Notes: generated by a model not told the origin, from the letters alone. A stretch of 60,295 nucleotides of DNA from Aurantiochytrium sp. KH105 (GCA_003116975.1 BGKB01000283.1:1-60295), one strand, 5' to 3'; shown: positions 1 to 10,182, counted from the first letter of the stretch. Made by a program: numbers and translations.

Positions 1-358
1 GCAGGGTATACATCTACTGTACTATACACTGCAGCACTCGTGCAGCGAGGGCGCACTGCACGTGCCACGCGCCGTTTTCGCTGCTTGTTGGAAATACTTT
101 CGCGCGAACGAGGGCGAGCGAGCGAGCGAGGGAAACGGGCCGAGACCGCCGGTTGGTTCAAGTTGGTTGGCTCAGGTTTCACTCGCAGTCATTAGGATGA
201 TCGTCGAGTGTCCTGCTTGTTCTCCTTCGACTGAGGCCTCTCTGGGATGAATGAGCAGGCAGGTCAGCAAACACCAAACTGGGCAAAGGAACCAGCTGCT
301 CTGCAAAGAGTGAGTGGCGAGGCCCATACATAGCCGGCGAGAAGGGGAATTCTGCAGA
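1..358. other. Upstream region of first protease gene
   Basis: No supported gene. The stretch contains a short GAGC-rich run near 111-132. The protein-like readings here are short and overlap on both strands, so I treat this as the promoter and 5' leader of the protease that starts at 359. Confidence 0.5.
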
Positions 359-1471
359 ATGAAGGCCGTACACAGGGTTGCGCTCGCGGCGTTGCTGGTT
401 GCGTGTGTGAACATTGTGCAAGTTGCTGCGCTCCTGCCCGCGGAAGGGTGGCTGAGGGCGCGCACGCGGACTGCCCGGGCCACGAGCAGCTGGTCATTTT
501 CAAAGGATGCACGTGTCTCACGCAACGGAGGTCTTGCACGCATTGTGGGCGGATCTGCGATCAGCCCGACCGAGAACTCTTGGATGGTAGCCATCCTTGC
601 CTTTTACCAGACCTCCTCAGCAACCTACAACACCCTTTGCGGAGGTTCCTACATCGGGTCTGCCAATACCTCCTCGCATTTCTTTCTCACTGCAGCTCAC
701 TGCGTTCCCAGCGTCGACGAACGTGCAGACTTCCTAGGTTACGAGGTGTACTTTCTTGTCGACGACTTTGATGCGGAGTACGCCAGCAGTGATAACGACG
801 CCTTTTACTTCAGTCAACCATATTACAGCGACGATACGCTGCTCAACCTTCATCCAGATTATGAGGTTGCTAGTCAAGGCTACTTGCTGAATGACATTGC
901 CATCATTGAAACTCGAGCTGAGATTGCTCTTTCAAACATGCCCTCCCCAGTGTCACTTGGCACAGACGAATCTGATCTATTGGACGGCACGAGCGTGCAA
1001 GTGATTGGCTATGGCGCAACGTACGAGGACGATACTAGCAACACGAAGCTGCGAAGCGTGCATTTGGAGACCGTCGACTCGTCGACCTGCGCCGCAACCT
1101 ATGGCTACACGTCGTATATCACCGAGGAGCAAAACATTTGCACGTCTCAGTCTGGCAAAGACAGTTGCCAAGGAGACTCTGGAGGTCCTGTCTTTGTGAC
1201 CCAGCCTGGAGAGGTCGACGTTCAGCTCGGTATCGTATCCTACGGTAATGGCTGCGCGCGAGAGGGCTACCCCGGTGTCAACACCCGCGTAGCAGGCTAC
1301 AGCGACTGGATTGATTCTGTCGTGGGCTCAGCCAACGTGAGCTATGTCGACGGCAGCGGAGCGAATGGCGAGTACATTCAGACCACTAGCCCAGCCGCAA
1401 AACATGGCCTCGACATGGTTCTACTTGTCCTTACTTCTCTTTTCGCCATCATGGTGCCGCACCTGCAGTAA
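359..1471 (+). CDS. Trypsin-like serine protease (S1), paralogue 1
   Basis: A secreted or surface endopeptidase of the chymotrypsin/trypsin family, 370 residues. The ATG at 359 gives a clean signal peptide (hydrophobic residues about 8-25); an in-frame ATG at 314 would only add a charged leader. The zymogen cleavage site is R61 before IVGG. The triad is H114 (in TAAHC), D179 (in NDIA) and S274 (in GDSGGP). Asp six residues before the catalytic Ser (KDSCQGDSGG) and the Gly residues of the S1 pocket predict cleavage after Arg or Lys. The C-terminus ends in a hydrophobic run (LDMVLLVLTSLFAIMV), as expected for a GPI-anchor signal or a membrane tail. It is followed head-to-tail by two paralogues, so this is a local gene family. 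Confidence 0.93.
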   Translation: MKAVHRVALAALLVACVNIVQVAALLPAEGWLRARTRTARATSSWSFSKDARVSRNGGLARIVGGSAISPTENSWMVAILAFYQTSSATYNTLCGGSYIGSANTSSHFFLTAAHCVPSVDERADFLGYEVYFLVDDFDAEYASSDNDAFYFSQPYYSDDTLLNLHPDYEVASQGYLLNDIAIIETRAEIALSNMPSPVSLGTDESDLLDGTSVQVIGYGATYEDDTSNTKLRSVHLETVDSSTCAATYGYTSYITEEQNICTSQSGKDSCQGDSGGPVFVTQPGEVDVQLGIVSYGNGCAREGYPGVNTRVAGYSDWIDSVVGSANVSYVDGSGANGEYIQTTSPAAKHGLDMVLLVLTSLFAIMVPHLQ

Positions 1472-2055
1472 CAATAAGTACCTGATGGCTCACTCCGAGC
1501 TGCCTGCTTTAACGCGGACAAGTCGAGCGCTCGTGAAAATGGTCCTCTATGGCTTGCTCTCAAGCTTTTCCCATTCTGTGTGTCCCCTCCGCCTCACATC
1601 AATGAAAATGTTTACTGTTCTTTATAGGGCTAGACGCGAGCCGGCGCGGTCCGCCTGCACGTGCCCGACAAGGACTGCTGAAAAATGTAAGTAGGGCCTA
1701 AGAAAGTGCTAATAAGCCCTAGAGAAGTCCATTTGCTTGACATTCTTTCATTCACTCACCTCCGCATACACACATCGCTTGGCAGCCTTGCTTGTTCCCG
1801 TCGCGCTTGCGCGAGCGAGCGTGCGGGTCCGCGTCCGCGTCAGCCGTGCTTGCGCGCTGCCCAGCGGCAGCATACTCGTGTGCGGAGCTGCTTGCAAGCT
1901 CGCAAGTTCACATCGCTCGGGTCGCGCGGAATCTTCGCGGTCGCGGACTTTCATCCATTCAGGCCGCGAAGGGCGTCGGAGTTGACATCGGGCTCTGTGT
2001 GCGCAGGCAGCTTGCAGCGCGACGTGCTTGCCGACAGCGAGAGGAGCAGGAGACG
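1472..2055. other. Spacer between protease 1 and protease 2
   Basis: No gene supported. It should hold the 3' end of protease 1 and the promoter and leader of protease 2. The protease 2 frame is open upstream to 1792, but that part reads as Arg/Ala/Ser-rich translation of GC-rich leader. Confidence 0.5.
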
Positions 2056-3120
2056 ATGATGTCGTTCACGCCACGGGATGTTCGACTTCTCAAGACTGCG
2101 TTCGCGACCATCATGGTGGCATTCATGGTGATACTGGGGACTGCGGACGCCGCCACGAACATGACGATCGTGCCGCGCACGAATAGTTCCGTCGTCAAAG
2201 GCGCATCGCTGATCAATTCTCGTATTGTCGGAGGAACCACAATTAGCCCCACCGTCAATCCATGGATGGTGAGCCTGATCTTTGACTGGACGAACGGAGA
2301 GTCTCTTTGCGGAGGCTCTTACCTGGGTTCAACGACGAGCTCTCATTACTTTCTAACTGCAGGTCACTGCGTTCCTTCGCCTTCCGAAGAGGACAGCCTC
2401 AATTCGGTCTACGTGTTTTTCTTGACGGACGACTTGAATGAAGATGATGATGACTCCTTTTATTGGTCACAGGCTTACTCGGCCTCGGGCGACATGATCA
2501 CTCGGCACCCCTCGTACACGAGCAATGATTATGGCCTGTACAATGATATCGCCATCATCAAGTTTACCGGAACAAGCCTCCGCACATTGCCCGAACCCAT
2601 TTCCCTCGCTCTTGATAACTCCACATTGGCGGTGGGTACAGCGGTTCAAGTGATCGGTTATGGCGCAACATATGAAGATGAGGAGAATTTGGATTACGAG
2701 TTGCGAAGCGTCTATGTGAACGTTGTCAGTACGGGAAGCTGCCAGAGGGTCTACGGCGCCGTCACTGAAGACATGAACATTTGCGCGTCGGCTTCCGGCA
2801 AGGACAGTTGCCAAGGCGACTCGGGCGGACCCCTCTTTCTGACACAGGGCGGTGAAGATGTTCAAGTCGGCGTCGTCTCCTATGGCGTAGGCTGTGCGCG
2901 AAGCGGGTACCCGGGAGTCTACACACGCGTTTCAAGCTACAAATCCTGGATCGACTCTGTTGTTGGCAGTGGTCTCGTGAACTACATTGCGGGCAATGGT
3001 ACCGATGGGGAGTACACCATGGACGACATCGCCCCAAGCTCCGCCCCATCTCATTTGTCTGGTATGGGCGTCTTTTTCACTTCATTTGTGGCCCTTGCAG
3101 CGGTCTATCAGACCCATTAA
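2056..3120 (+). CDS. Trypsin-like serine protease (S1), paralogue 2
   Basis: Same family and layout as the gene before it, 354 residues. I start at the ATG ATG pair at 2056 because it is followed directly by a signal peptide (hydrophobic residues about 11-30). Activation would occur at R56 before IVGG. The triad is H104, D164 and S256. The His motif reads TAGHC where the neighbours have TAAHC. The Asp of trypsin specificity is present before CQGDSGGP. The C-terminus again ends in a hydrophobic stretch (MGVFFTSFVALAAVY), suggesting a GPI anchor. It is closer in sequence to paralogue 1 (shared VQVIGYGATYED block) than to paralogue 3, so these two are probably the most recent duplicates. Confidence 0.93.
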   Translation: MMSFTPRDVRLLKTAFATIMVAFMVILGTADAATNMTIVPRTNSSVVKGASLINSRIVGGTTISPTVNPWMVSLIFDWTNGESLCGGSYLGSTTSSHYFLTAGHCVPSPSEEDSLNSVYVFFLTDDLNEDDDDSFYWSQAYSASGDMITRHPSYTSNDYGLYNDIAIIKFTGTSLRTLPEPISLALDNSTLAVGTAVQVIGYGATYEDEENLDYELRSVYVNVVSTGSCQRVYGAVTEDMNICASASGKDSCQGDSGGPLFLTQGGEDVQVGVVSYGVGCARSGYPGVYTRVSSYKSWIDSVVGSGLVNYIAGNGTDGEYTMDDIAPSSAPSHLSGMGVFFTSFVALAAVYQTH

Positions 3121-3912
3121 GAGCCCTTCGAGAGGCCTGTTCTTCTCCTTCTCCATGATAAATCTTCATGGCTGTTGTGTATGAAAAGCAATGCGTAGGT
3201 AATCATTAACCAATCGATCGATCGCCGAACTAAGCTCGCTTGCGTTGACCCGGCCCGGCCACTGGCAGTCGTCGTCAGAAACTGGCAGTAGGCCCACGTA
3301 CGCATAGGCGTATACCCAATGATGTTTTTCTTGATGACTCGCAGCCCGCCGCCGCCGCGCTGCGATGGCAGCTTGCTTTCGGAAGCAACCAAGCACGTCG
3401 CGTGCACATCTCCGACCTTGCGCTTCTCCCACGAGCGAGCTTGCAGTGGGAGGTGTCGGCCGCCGCCGCCACTCCGACGCCGTGCCATCCGTCGCGTGCG
3501 CGGCCCGTGAAACCTGGGCGCGCGCCGCCTCGCATCGCGTACCTCGCTTCGCGTCCGTCGCCCCCTCTCTCCGCGCCGGCGACGCACGCTCTCCCGGGCG
3601 TCGCGCGCCGGCGCGTGCAAATTGGCGGCACGCGCGCGCACCTTTCGTCGAAGGCCCAGAACCAGGGACCGTCCCCTCCATTGCCTAGTTGTGGGTACAT
3701 TCCTACTGTGGGATGGGGCTCCAAGGAGTCCGTCCATTCACGGGCCAGCACTGGCAGCAACCAAGCAAGCCCTCGACGCACCAAGCCCTGGCGCCGGCCC
3801 CGCCGCGGCCGCGGCGCCGCTGCAGACCCCGATCGCGGCCGCCCGCGCGGCCATGGCGCCGCACGCCCCGCGCCCGGCCGGGCGCAGCGCAGGCCTGGCC
3901 GCGGGCCGGACG
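3121..3912. other. GC-rich spacer before protease 3
   Basis: No supported gene. The first 200 bases are AT-richer and include a GATC-rich run near 3213-3224. From about 3340 the DNA is strongly GC-rich, which opens long meaningless frames on both strands. Promoter and leader of protease 3 are expected here. Confidence 0.5.
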
Positions 3913-5268
3913 ATGTCGAGGCGGAGGGAGCCGGGCAGATGGCGCGCGGGGCCTCGGCCCAAGCTGCTGCTGCTGCTGGGGCTCTCGCTGGGCGTTTTCC
4001 TTGCGGGCCTCGCGGCCCCCGCGGCGGCGGAGTCGCAAGTGGAGACGACAGCGTCGAGCGTCGTCAAGGTCGTGGGCGGTGAAGTGACCTCGCCGCTCGA
4101 GGTGCCCTTCATCGCAGGACTGCTCATCAACAAGGGATCCGCCCTCTCTCTCTGCGGAGCGAGCTACATCGGCTCGTCCGACGAAGGCGAGCACTTCTTT
4201 ATCACGGCTGCGCATTGTCTCGCAGCAGCAAGCCTCGTCTCTGTCAGAGCGTACATGAATTGGGACGTCGTGCTGAGCTCCAACGAAGACGTCATCGTTC
4301 TCAGCGAGATGGACCCTGACCAAGACATCTTCATTCACGAGGCTTACAATGAGGATGTCTACACGCAAACGCACACCAACGATATTGCCATCCTCCGGTA
4401 TCATGACGATATTGATGCGGCGGAGGGATTGCCAGACCCAGTGTCGCTCAGCGAGCCAGGTTCTACGCTGGCGACCGCAACGGACGTGGTCGTTGCGGGC
4501 TACGGTGTCGACGCGGAGGGCGGCAGTTCTTCGTCGAGCTTACCACTTCGTACAACGACGCTTGAAGTTGTCAGCAACGAAACGTGTGCGGCAAACAACA
4601 CGGTGTACGAGATTCAGGATGACGCGCACCTCTGCACGGCTGCGCCTGGCAAAGACAGCTGCCAAGGTGACTCGGGCGGGCCCGTCTACCTCACGCAAGA
4701 TGGGACCCCCATTCAAGTGGGAATTGTTTCGTTTGGTACGGGTTGCGCTCGTGCCAACCACCCTGGTGTCAACACGCGGATATCTGGCTATCGCGATTTC
4801 ATTTTGAATATTTTCCCGCAAGCGCAATTTCTTTCTGGGCGTGACGGCACGTATGCGATGGATGGCGAGGCCGGAGCACTGATTCCGGTTAGTAGCACAC
4901 CCGCCCCCACTCCTTCGAGCGCAAATGAGACACCTGCGCCTACATTGTTAGAAATCAGTACACCTGCCCCTACTCCTTCGAGCGCAAATGATACACCTGC
5001 GCCAACATTGGTAGAAACCAGTACACCTGCACCCACTGCTTCGAGTGCAGGTGATACGCTCGCCGTGTTGGAGGAGCAAACTTCTGCGCCAACGAGGGAT
5101 CCGAGCGCAAGCGATGAGACACATTCCACAGCAGCGCCTACAGACGCCGGTGCTTTGCCCGGCGGAGAATCAAATGCCGAAGCGACGCCTTCAGGGGCGT
5201 CAGGAAGACATCGGGGCGCTGTAACATCGTTTGCTGTCATCACTTTTCTCCTCACCTCTCGATTTTAG
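3913..5268 (+). CDS. Trypsin-like serine protease (S1) with mucin-like stalk, paralogue 3
   Basis: A third S1 protease, 451 residues from the ATG at 3913. An ATG at 3853 adds 20 residues and cannot be excluded. A basic leader is followed by a hydrophobic signal segment (about 18-39). The activation site reads VVKVVGGE, with Val in place of the usual Ile. The triad is H101, D157 and S254; trypsin-type Asp is kept (GKDSCQGDSGGP). After the catalytic domain comes a Thr/Pro/Ser-rich stalk with a 21-residue repeat (TPAPTPSSAN core), then a short hydrophobic C-terminus (VTSFAVITFLLTS). A stalk plus terminal hydrophobic segment suggests a cell-surface, GPI-anchored and probably O-glycosylated enzyme. 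The first two paralogues lack the stalk. Confidence 0.9.
   Translation: MSRRREPGRWRAGPRPKLLLLLGLSLGVFLAGLAAPAAAESQVETTASSVVKVVGGEVTSPLEVPFIAGLLINKGSALSLCGASYIGSSDEGEHFFITAAHCLAAASLVSVRAYMNWDVVLSSNEDVIVLSEMDPDQDIFIHEAYNEDVYTQTHTNDIAILRYHDDIDAAEGLPDPVSLSEPGSTLATATDVVVAGYGVDAEGGSSSSSLPLRTTTLEVVSNETCAANNTVYEIQDDAHLCTAAPGKDSCQGDSGGPVYLTQDGTPIQVGIVSFGTGCARANHPGVNTRISGYRDFILNIFPQAQFLSGRDGTYAMDGEAGALIPVSSTPAPTPSSANETPAPTLLEISTPAPTPSSANDTPAPTLVETSTPAPTASSAGDTLAVLEEQTSAPTRDPSASDETHSTAAPTDAGALPGGESNAEATPSGASGRHRGAVTSFAVITFLLTSRF
4894..5082 (+). repeat. In-frame 63-bp tandem repeat encoding Thr/Pro/Ser stalk
   Basis: Three units, the last one partial, start at 4894, 4957 and 5020. Each encodes 21 residues beginning Ser-Thr-Pro-Ala-Pro-Thr. 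The period is a multiple of three, so copy number can change without breaking the protease reading frame. Confidence 0.85.
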
Positions 5269-5910
5269 AAATCGTCTTGGACGTGGGCAAGTCTTCTTCT
5301 TGTTGCCGCTGGCTCTACACTGGCGACTGTGTCAGCTGAACTGCCTCCCTTGTTCGTATCGAATGAAAACTACTATCATACTACGTTTCTGAATGTGTCT
5401 CTGCCTCCAACTTGGCCTACCCGCAGCCGCTGCCCCCAGCTCCCTGGCCCCTGCAGCCATCATGCGATCGATGCGCGTTCGTCTGATTTGTCGATAAACC
5501 AGCAGAAATATTGCGGAACGTTTTCCAAACATTCCGAGAACGTGCTGCTCCGGTTCTGGATTCTGCCGACCACCGATGATTCCCGCCCGCCGACCAAAGC
5601 GACTGGAGGCGCAGAACCGATCGAGCGACCGCAGGCAGGCCGCTCTCGACGCAGACCGAGTTCGCGCTCGCGCACGAGCAGCCCCAGCTCGCGTGCTCCG
5701 ACCTCGCGCGCGTCTTGTCCCTCGCTCGCCCGCGCGCGCTCGCACAGAGACAGACGCGGCAGGCAGGCAGCCAGCCAGGCAGCCAGAAGGCGGCGACATT
5801 TCTGACGAGCCCCGAGAGCCTGCAGCAAACGCGCTCGCCCGTGCGCGCGCGCCGCTTCGACAAGGAGGCAACGTCCGCCGCGGCCAAAAGAAAAAAAACA
5901 GCTCGTCACA
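5269..5910. other. Spacer and promoter of eIF6 gene
   Basis: No supported gene. The left part carries the 3' end of protease 3. The right part is GC-rich with CAGGCAGCCAG-type repeats near 5757-5790 and probably contains the promoter of the translation-factor gene at 5911. Confidence 0.5.
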
Positions 5911-6732
5911 ATGGCAAACCGCGTGCAGTTTGAGAATAACAACGAGGTGGGCGTCTTCGCGCGTCTGACCAACTCGTACGCCCTCGTGTGCCAAGGAAGC
6001 TCCGAGGGCTTTTACTCGGTCTTCGAGTCCGAACTCGCGGACCAAATCCCGGTCATCCACGCCTCTGTGGCAGGATGCAGGTTTCTTGGCCGCGTCTGCG
6101 TTGGCAACCGCAATGGTCTTCTTCTCCCGAACAGCTGCTCCGATCGTGAGCTGCAGCACATCCGCAACGCCCTCCCCGACCGCGTCGTTGTGCAGCGCGT
6201 AGAGGAGCGATTATCCGCACTCGGAAACTGCATCGCCACGAATGATCATGTCGCGCTCGTCCACACCGATCTCGATCGCGAGACGGAGGACATTATCGCC
6301 GACGTCCTCGGTGTCGAGGTCTTTCGGCAGACCATTGCCGGTAATGCTCTCGTCGGAAGCTACTGCGTCTTTACCAACCAGGGCGGTATGGTTCACCCCA
6401 AGACGACCACGGAGGACCTCGAGGAGCTTTCCTCGCTTCTCCAGGTCCCTCTCGTCGCAGGCACTGTGAACCGCGGTTCGGATGTCCTCGGCGCGGGACT
6501 CATCGCCAACGACTGGTCTGCTTTCTGCGGTGCTGATACCACCTCTACCGAACTCTCTGTGATTGAGTCCATTTACAAGCTCGACGGCACCATGGGTGGT
6601 CCATCAAGGCCGGGCGCAGCTGTCGGTGCCTCGGCCGCGACCTCGGCGGGCCCATCCTCTGCGGGTCAGTCCAAGGCGCAAGGCTCTGTTTCTGCTGACA
6701 TTCGTGCATCGCTCATTGACACCATGACCTAA
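5911..6732 (+). CDS. EIF6: Eukaryotic translation initiation factor 6
   Basis: eIF6 (yeast Tif6) binds the 60S ribosomal subunit, prevents early joining to 40S, and is needed for 60S biogenesis in the nucleolus. The protein has 273 residues and matches the family from its first residues: an opening with [11 protein letters not shown], then LTNSYALV, the VGNRNGLL block, and [11 protein letters not shown] near residue 190. The normal length is about 245; the extra C-terminal 25-30 residues are Ala/Ser/Gly-rich, a region that is variable and regulatory in other species. The ATG at 5911 is in a good context (ACAATGG). Intronless here. Identification is secure; the role of the extended tail is not shown. 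Confidence 0.96.
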   Translation: MANRVQFENNNEVGVFARLTNSYALVCQGSSEGFYSVFESELADQIPVIHASVAGCRFLGRVCVGNRNGLLLPNSCSDRELQHIRNALPDRVVVQRVEERLSALGNCIATNDHVALVHTDLDRETEDIIADVLGVEVFRQTIAGNALVGSYCVFTNQGGMVHPKTTTEDLEELSSLLQVPLVAGTVNRGSDVLGAGLIANDWSAFCGADTTSTELSVIESIYKLDGTMGGPSRPGAAVGASAATSAGPSSAGQSKAQGSVSADIRASLIDTMT

Positions 6733-6922
6733 GAAAGTAGTAAGCTCGTTCGTGTACACGCCCATCTATTTCATACTTTTTCTTGGCTTTCGTTTTGTTT
6801 TGGCTAAACATCCCAATCACAAGCATATTCTTGATTGTTTCTGGTGTCTATTCAACCGCGGTGATTGGGGGGGGATTGGAGTGAATGACTGGAAAGATGC
6901 TCTTGAGCCAATTGCCCTCTGC

Positions 6923-7957
6923 CTACAGCAGGAGGGCACGCAGGCCGAGAGAGCCAATGACGACGCCAAAGCCCTTTTTCAGCTGATCTTCTGGAATCCC
7001 AATGGCAATCTCGCCCCCAATAAAGCTTCCCGCCACGGTTCCCACCACTACCGGCAGCGCGAGGCGGGGCTGAATGTGGCCCAAGCGGTAGTGCTCAACG
7101 GTGCCCAAAAGTGATGGGAGACACATTGCTGCCAGGCTCGTACCCAAAATGGTGTGGTGCGTAAAGGTTGTTGACATCGTCAGGCCAGCCGTCATGAGCA
7201 CGCCACCTCCGATTCCCAAGAAACCTGAAGCGAAACCTACAATGCCTCCAAGTCCGAGCAGACCGCCGAGCATCGCTGGGCTATGTACATGGGCTTGGTC
7301 CCTATCGCTCTTCTCGCTTGCCTCTGCATCCACAATGTCTGCTTTCGGTGAATCTACTGCTGGTACCGCTTCGTCCGGTTGGTGAAGGGAACGCAAATAA
7401 CGGAGAATGTCAGCCTGGAACGCGACCATTGGGGCCGCCAGCAACATCAAAGCTCCCTGGGTTCTTTTTAGAGCGCCGGGACTAAAGTTTTTCGTGTAGC
7501 GAGCGCCAAAGCGCACCGTGAAAAGGGCTCCCGCTGCCATGGGTAATGCCGATGCAAAGTCGAGAGCGTCATTTCGATAGTAGCTTAGCGAACTCCCGAT
7601 CGATGTAGCAGCCACTGCAGCGAGACTCGTGGCATGGGCATTGTGCTGTGTAAATTTGGCGAGTCCTGTCAACAAGGGGATGACCACAAAGCCTCCGCCC
7701 ATGCCCATGAAGCTGCCGGCCATGCCGCCGAGGCCCCCGATGCTTGCCATGAGCGCCCATTTGGGATCAGGTTTCTTTGCAGACGTCACAGGGGATTCCT
7801 TGGGCGCCTCTTGCTGCCATCGTGCGCCGTGGAAGCGCGCTCGGGATCGCCCTCTTCGCAGCAGGCCCGCTGCAAGGAGCGGACCGCCTCTTCGTGCGGC
7901 GACTTGCAGCGGCAGCGTCATCTTCGATGCGTCGGCTCCACTTCTTTCGTTTTGCAC
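6923..7957 (-). CDS. TauE/SafE-like membrane transporter, copy 1
   Basis: A multi-pass membrane protein of the TauE/SafE (sulfite/organosulfonate exporter-like) family, 344 residues. The glycine-rich family signature occurs twice: GGLGGMAGSFMGMGGGFVVIPLL near residue 75 and LGGIVGFASGFLGIGGGVLM in the second half, as expected for the two-repeat fold. The Arg-rich N-terminus without acidic residues (RRGGPLLAAGLLRRGRSRARF) looks like a mitochondrial presequence; an internal ATG at 7921 would begin nearer to it. A clear paralogue lies next to it on the same strand. The transported substrate cannot be read from sequence; sulfur compounds are typical for the family. Confidence 0.82.
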   Translation of the reverse strand: MQNERSGADASKMTLPLQVAARRGGPLLAAGLLRRGRSRARFHGARWQQEAPKESPVTSAKKPDPKWALMASIGGLGGMAGSFMGMGGGFVVIPLLTGLAKFTQHNAHATSLAAVAATSIGSSLSYYRNDALDFASALPMAAGALFTVRFGARYTKNFSPGALKRTQGALMLLAAPMVAFQADILRYLRSLHQPDEAVPAVDSPKADIVDAEASEKSDRDQAHVHSPAMLGGLLGLGGIVGFASGFLGIGGGVLMTAGLTMSTTFTHHTILGTSLAAMCLPSLLGTVEHYRLGHIQPRLALPVVVGTVAGSFIGGEIAIGIPEDQLKKGFGVVIGSLGLRALLL

Positions 7958-8498
7958 GTCTGCTACACCGCAAGCTCCGCGACGCTATGTCTGCCGCGCG
8001 TCTCTGCCGCGGTCAGGCAGACGCTTGGCCAAGCTCCTATCTCTCGAACGCCGATTTGGTTCGGTCAAAAGATTTCGTTGGCATTGTCAATGGGCCGGTC
8101 GGTGGCATCGTGGTTGATTTCACAGCATCATGGCCTTCGCAAGTTCTAGCTAGTTATCTTTTTTTTTTCTCTCTCTAATAACGCGATGGTCTTTCTGCTC
8201 GCAGCCTTCTTTCGCTTGACGTATCAAACGAAGCATACGTCAAACGTCCTCCTTCTCCTCCTCTTGCTTTGTTGTGGAAGCGATCGTGTGGATATTTACG
8301 GAGCAAAGTCTGATTGAAAGAAAGGACAACGAAGATGGTTCGTGTTGCCTTGGTCCTACGGCAGCTTACCACCTGGTGTTAAGGTGATGAGTAGCTCGTC
8401 GTGACGGGCATCGTCAAGAAGGATGGAAAGAATGTTTTTCTTATTGCTTTTCGTTTTTTACCTGTACAAAGTTCCGTGGCCCTGGCACCGACTCATTT
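7958..8498. other. Spacer between the two TauE/SafE genes
   Basis: No gene supported. A T-rich and CT-rich run lies at 8158-8178. The region should hold the terminator of the gene to the right and the promoter of the gene to the left. Confidence 0.5.
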
Positions 8499-9491
8499 CT
8501 ACAAAAGCAGTGCGCGCAAACCAAGTGAGCCAATCACAACGCCAAAACCCTTCTTGAGGCGATCCTCGGAGATACCAATAGCAATCTCCCCACCAATGAA
8601 ACTGCCAATAATGGTGCCAATCACAACGGGCGCGGCAAGTCTTGGTTGAATATGGCCCAGGCGATAGTGTTCCCAAGTGCCCAGGAGAGATGGCAGACAC
8701 ATGGCTGCCAAGCTCGTTCCCAGGATCGAATGATGGTCAAGCGAGGTCGCGACGGTTAGCCCTGCTGTCATGAGAATACCTCCGCCAATACCAAGAAATC
8801 CAGAAGCAAAGCCCACGACGCTTCCGAGGCCGAGCAATCCACCCACTCGCACCAAGGGATTCTCTTCCTTGCTTACTGGCTGGTCGGCCTTGACCTCAGC
8901 GTCCCCGACCTCATCGAGCATGGCCATAAACTCCTTGTTGAACGACACGATTGGCGCCACGGCCAGCATGAGCACGCCCATCGCCCTTCGCAGCGTCGAA
9001 GGGCCAAAATTCTGCGTGTATCGCGCGCCAATGCGCACAGTGGCGAGCGCACCGAGCGCCATTGAACCGGCGGCGGTAAAGTCGAGTGCTCCGTTGCGAA
9101 GATAGCTCATCGAGCTGCCCAGCGAGGTCGCCGCGACAGCGGCGAGACTAATGGCATGCGCATTGTGCTGCGTAACCTTGGCCAGACCAGTGAGCAGAGG
9201 GACGACCACAAAGCCTCCACCGAGACCCATGAAGCTTCCGGCTGTCCCGCCAATCGCCCCGATTGCAGCCATGAGCGCACGGCTAGGCTCCTTGACGACC
9301 TCCTCAGCCCCATGAATTGTTTCTGCGGATCGCTGCGAGAGCTTGCGCGTTGCTGCGCTCCCTTTTGCGCCGCTGCCTTCGCGCGAGAGTCCTCGTACGC
9401 TGATAAAACTCTTGCCTTGGCGACCTACGCATGCGTGCGCTGCATTCCTCGGAGCCATCGACGCTAGTCTCGAGGTCGTTGACAGCATCAT
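8499..9491 (-). CDS. TauE/SafE-like membrane transporter, copy 2
   Basis: Paralogue of the previous gene, same strand. From the ATG pair at 9491 the protein has 330 residues. The frame is open further upstream to 9719, but that part looks like leader DNA, whereas the start at 9491 begins an Arg/Ser-rich, acid-free stretch typical of a mitochondrial presequence. Both glycine-rich signatures are present (GGTAGSFMGLGGGFVVVPLL; GSVVGFASGFLGIGGG). The core shares long identical blocks with copy 1, such as GLAKVTQHNAHA and GGEIAIGI near the end, and the last residues (GVVIGSLGLRALLL) are the same in both. Recent tandem duplication is the simplest explanation. Confidence 0.82.
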   Translation of the reverse strand: MMLSTTSRLASMAPRNAAHACVGRQGKSFISVRGLSREGSGAKGSAATRKLSQRSAETIHGAEEVVKEPSRALMAAIGAIGGTAGSFMGLGGGFVVVPLLTGLAKVTQHNAHAISLAAVAATSLGSSMSYLRNGALDFTAAGSMALGALATVRIGARYTQNFGPSTLRRAMGVLMLAVAPIVSFNKEFMAMLDEVGDAEVKADQPVSKEENPLVRVGGLLGLGSVVGFASGFLGIGGGILMTAGLTVATSLDHHSILGTSLAAMCLPSLLGTWEHYRLGHIQPRLAAPVVIGTIIGSFIGGEIAIGISEDRLKKGFGVVIGSLGLRALLL

Positions 9492-9818
9492 CCTCGTGTC
9501 GCGTCTGTTCTGCACGTGCAGAACTACGATATCACAAACTGTATGTTGGTCGCTGTCGCGGCCGCGGGTCCGTCCACCTTCTGCGGCCGCGTCGCTCGCA
9601 AGTGGTCGCCTTTCTATCGCTCGGCCAGAGCTGCTCCCCAACAGCGACCGTGTCTTCGGCGACGAGCGCGTCTCCGATTTGCTTTTCCTCGCTCGGCAAA
9701 GGTCGCTCGGCGTTTGCAAACCTGCCGGGTGCTCCGCTCGGGGTTTTGGCCATGACGGCCCCGCTAGCTAAGCTAGCTCCCGGGTCCAAAAACCCGGCTT
9801 CCTGGCTACGCAGGGCCG

Positions 9819-9863
9819 CACGCACGCACGCACGCTCGCTCGCCCGCACGCACGCACGCAGGC
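9819..9863. repeat. (ACGC)n microsatellite
   Basis: Interrupted runs of ACGC with GCTC/GCCC variants. No coding meaning. Confidence 0.85.
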
Positions 9864-10123
9864 ATGCACGTCAGGGGCCAGGTCACCGGGCACCGCGCCC
9901 TCGAGGCCAGAGAGACGTCCGTGATCATGATGGGCCGAGCGAGCTGTCTTGGTTGGGTGGGGTTGCCTGTGACCTGGTTCTGCGCGAGGAGGCGAGGCGA
10001 GAGCGCATCACGAGGCAAAACGAGACAAGACAAGAAAAGACAAGGCAAGAAGCGGGGAAGGTGTCTTTGCTCTGGCTGCTCCTCAACGCCGGCAGCGGCG
10101 GCGCACACATGCAAGATGCACCA

Positions 10124-10182
10124 CGAGATGAGATGAGACGAGATGAGATAAGATGAGATGAGATGAGATGAGACGAAACGAG
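10124..10182. repeat. (GAGAT/GAGAC)n pentanucleotide repeat
   Basis: About eleven imperfect copies of a five-base unit, GAGAT with GAGAC, AAGAT and GAAAC variants. Confidence 0.85.

Noticed and set aside
3703..4404. Minus-strand 233-codon frame over protease 3
   Set aside because: Shadow of GC-rich coding DNA; the plus strand has complete protease motifs.
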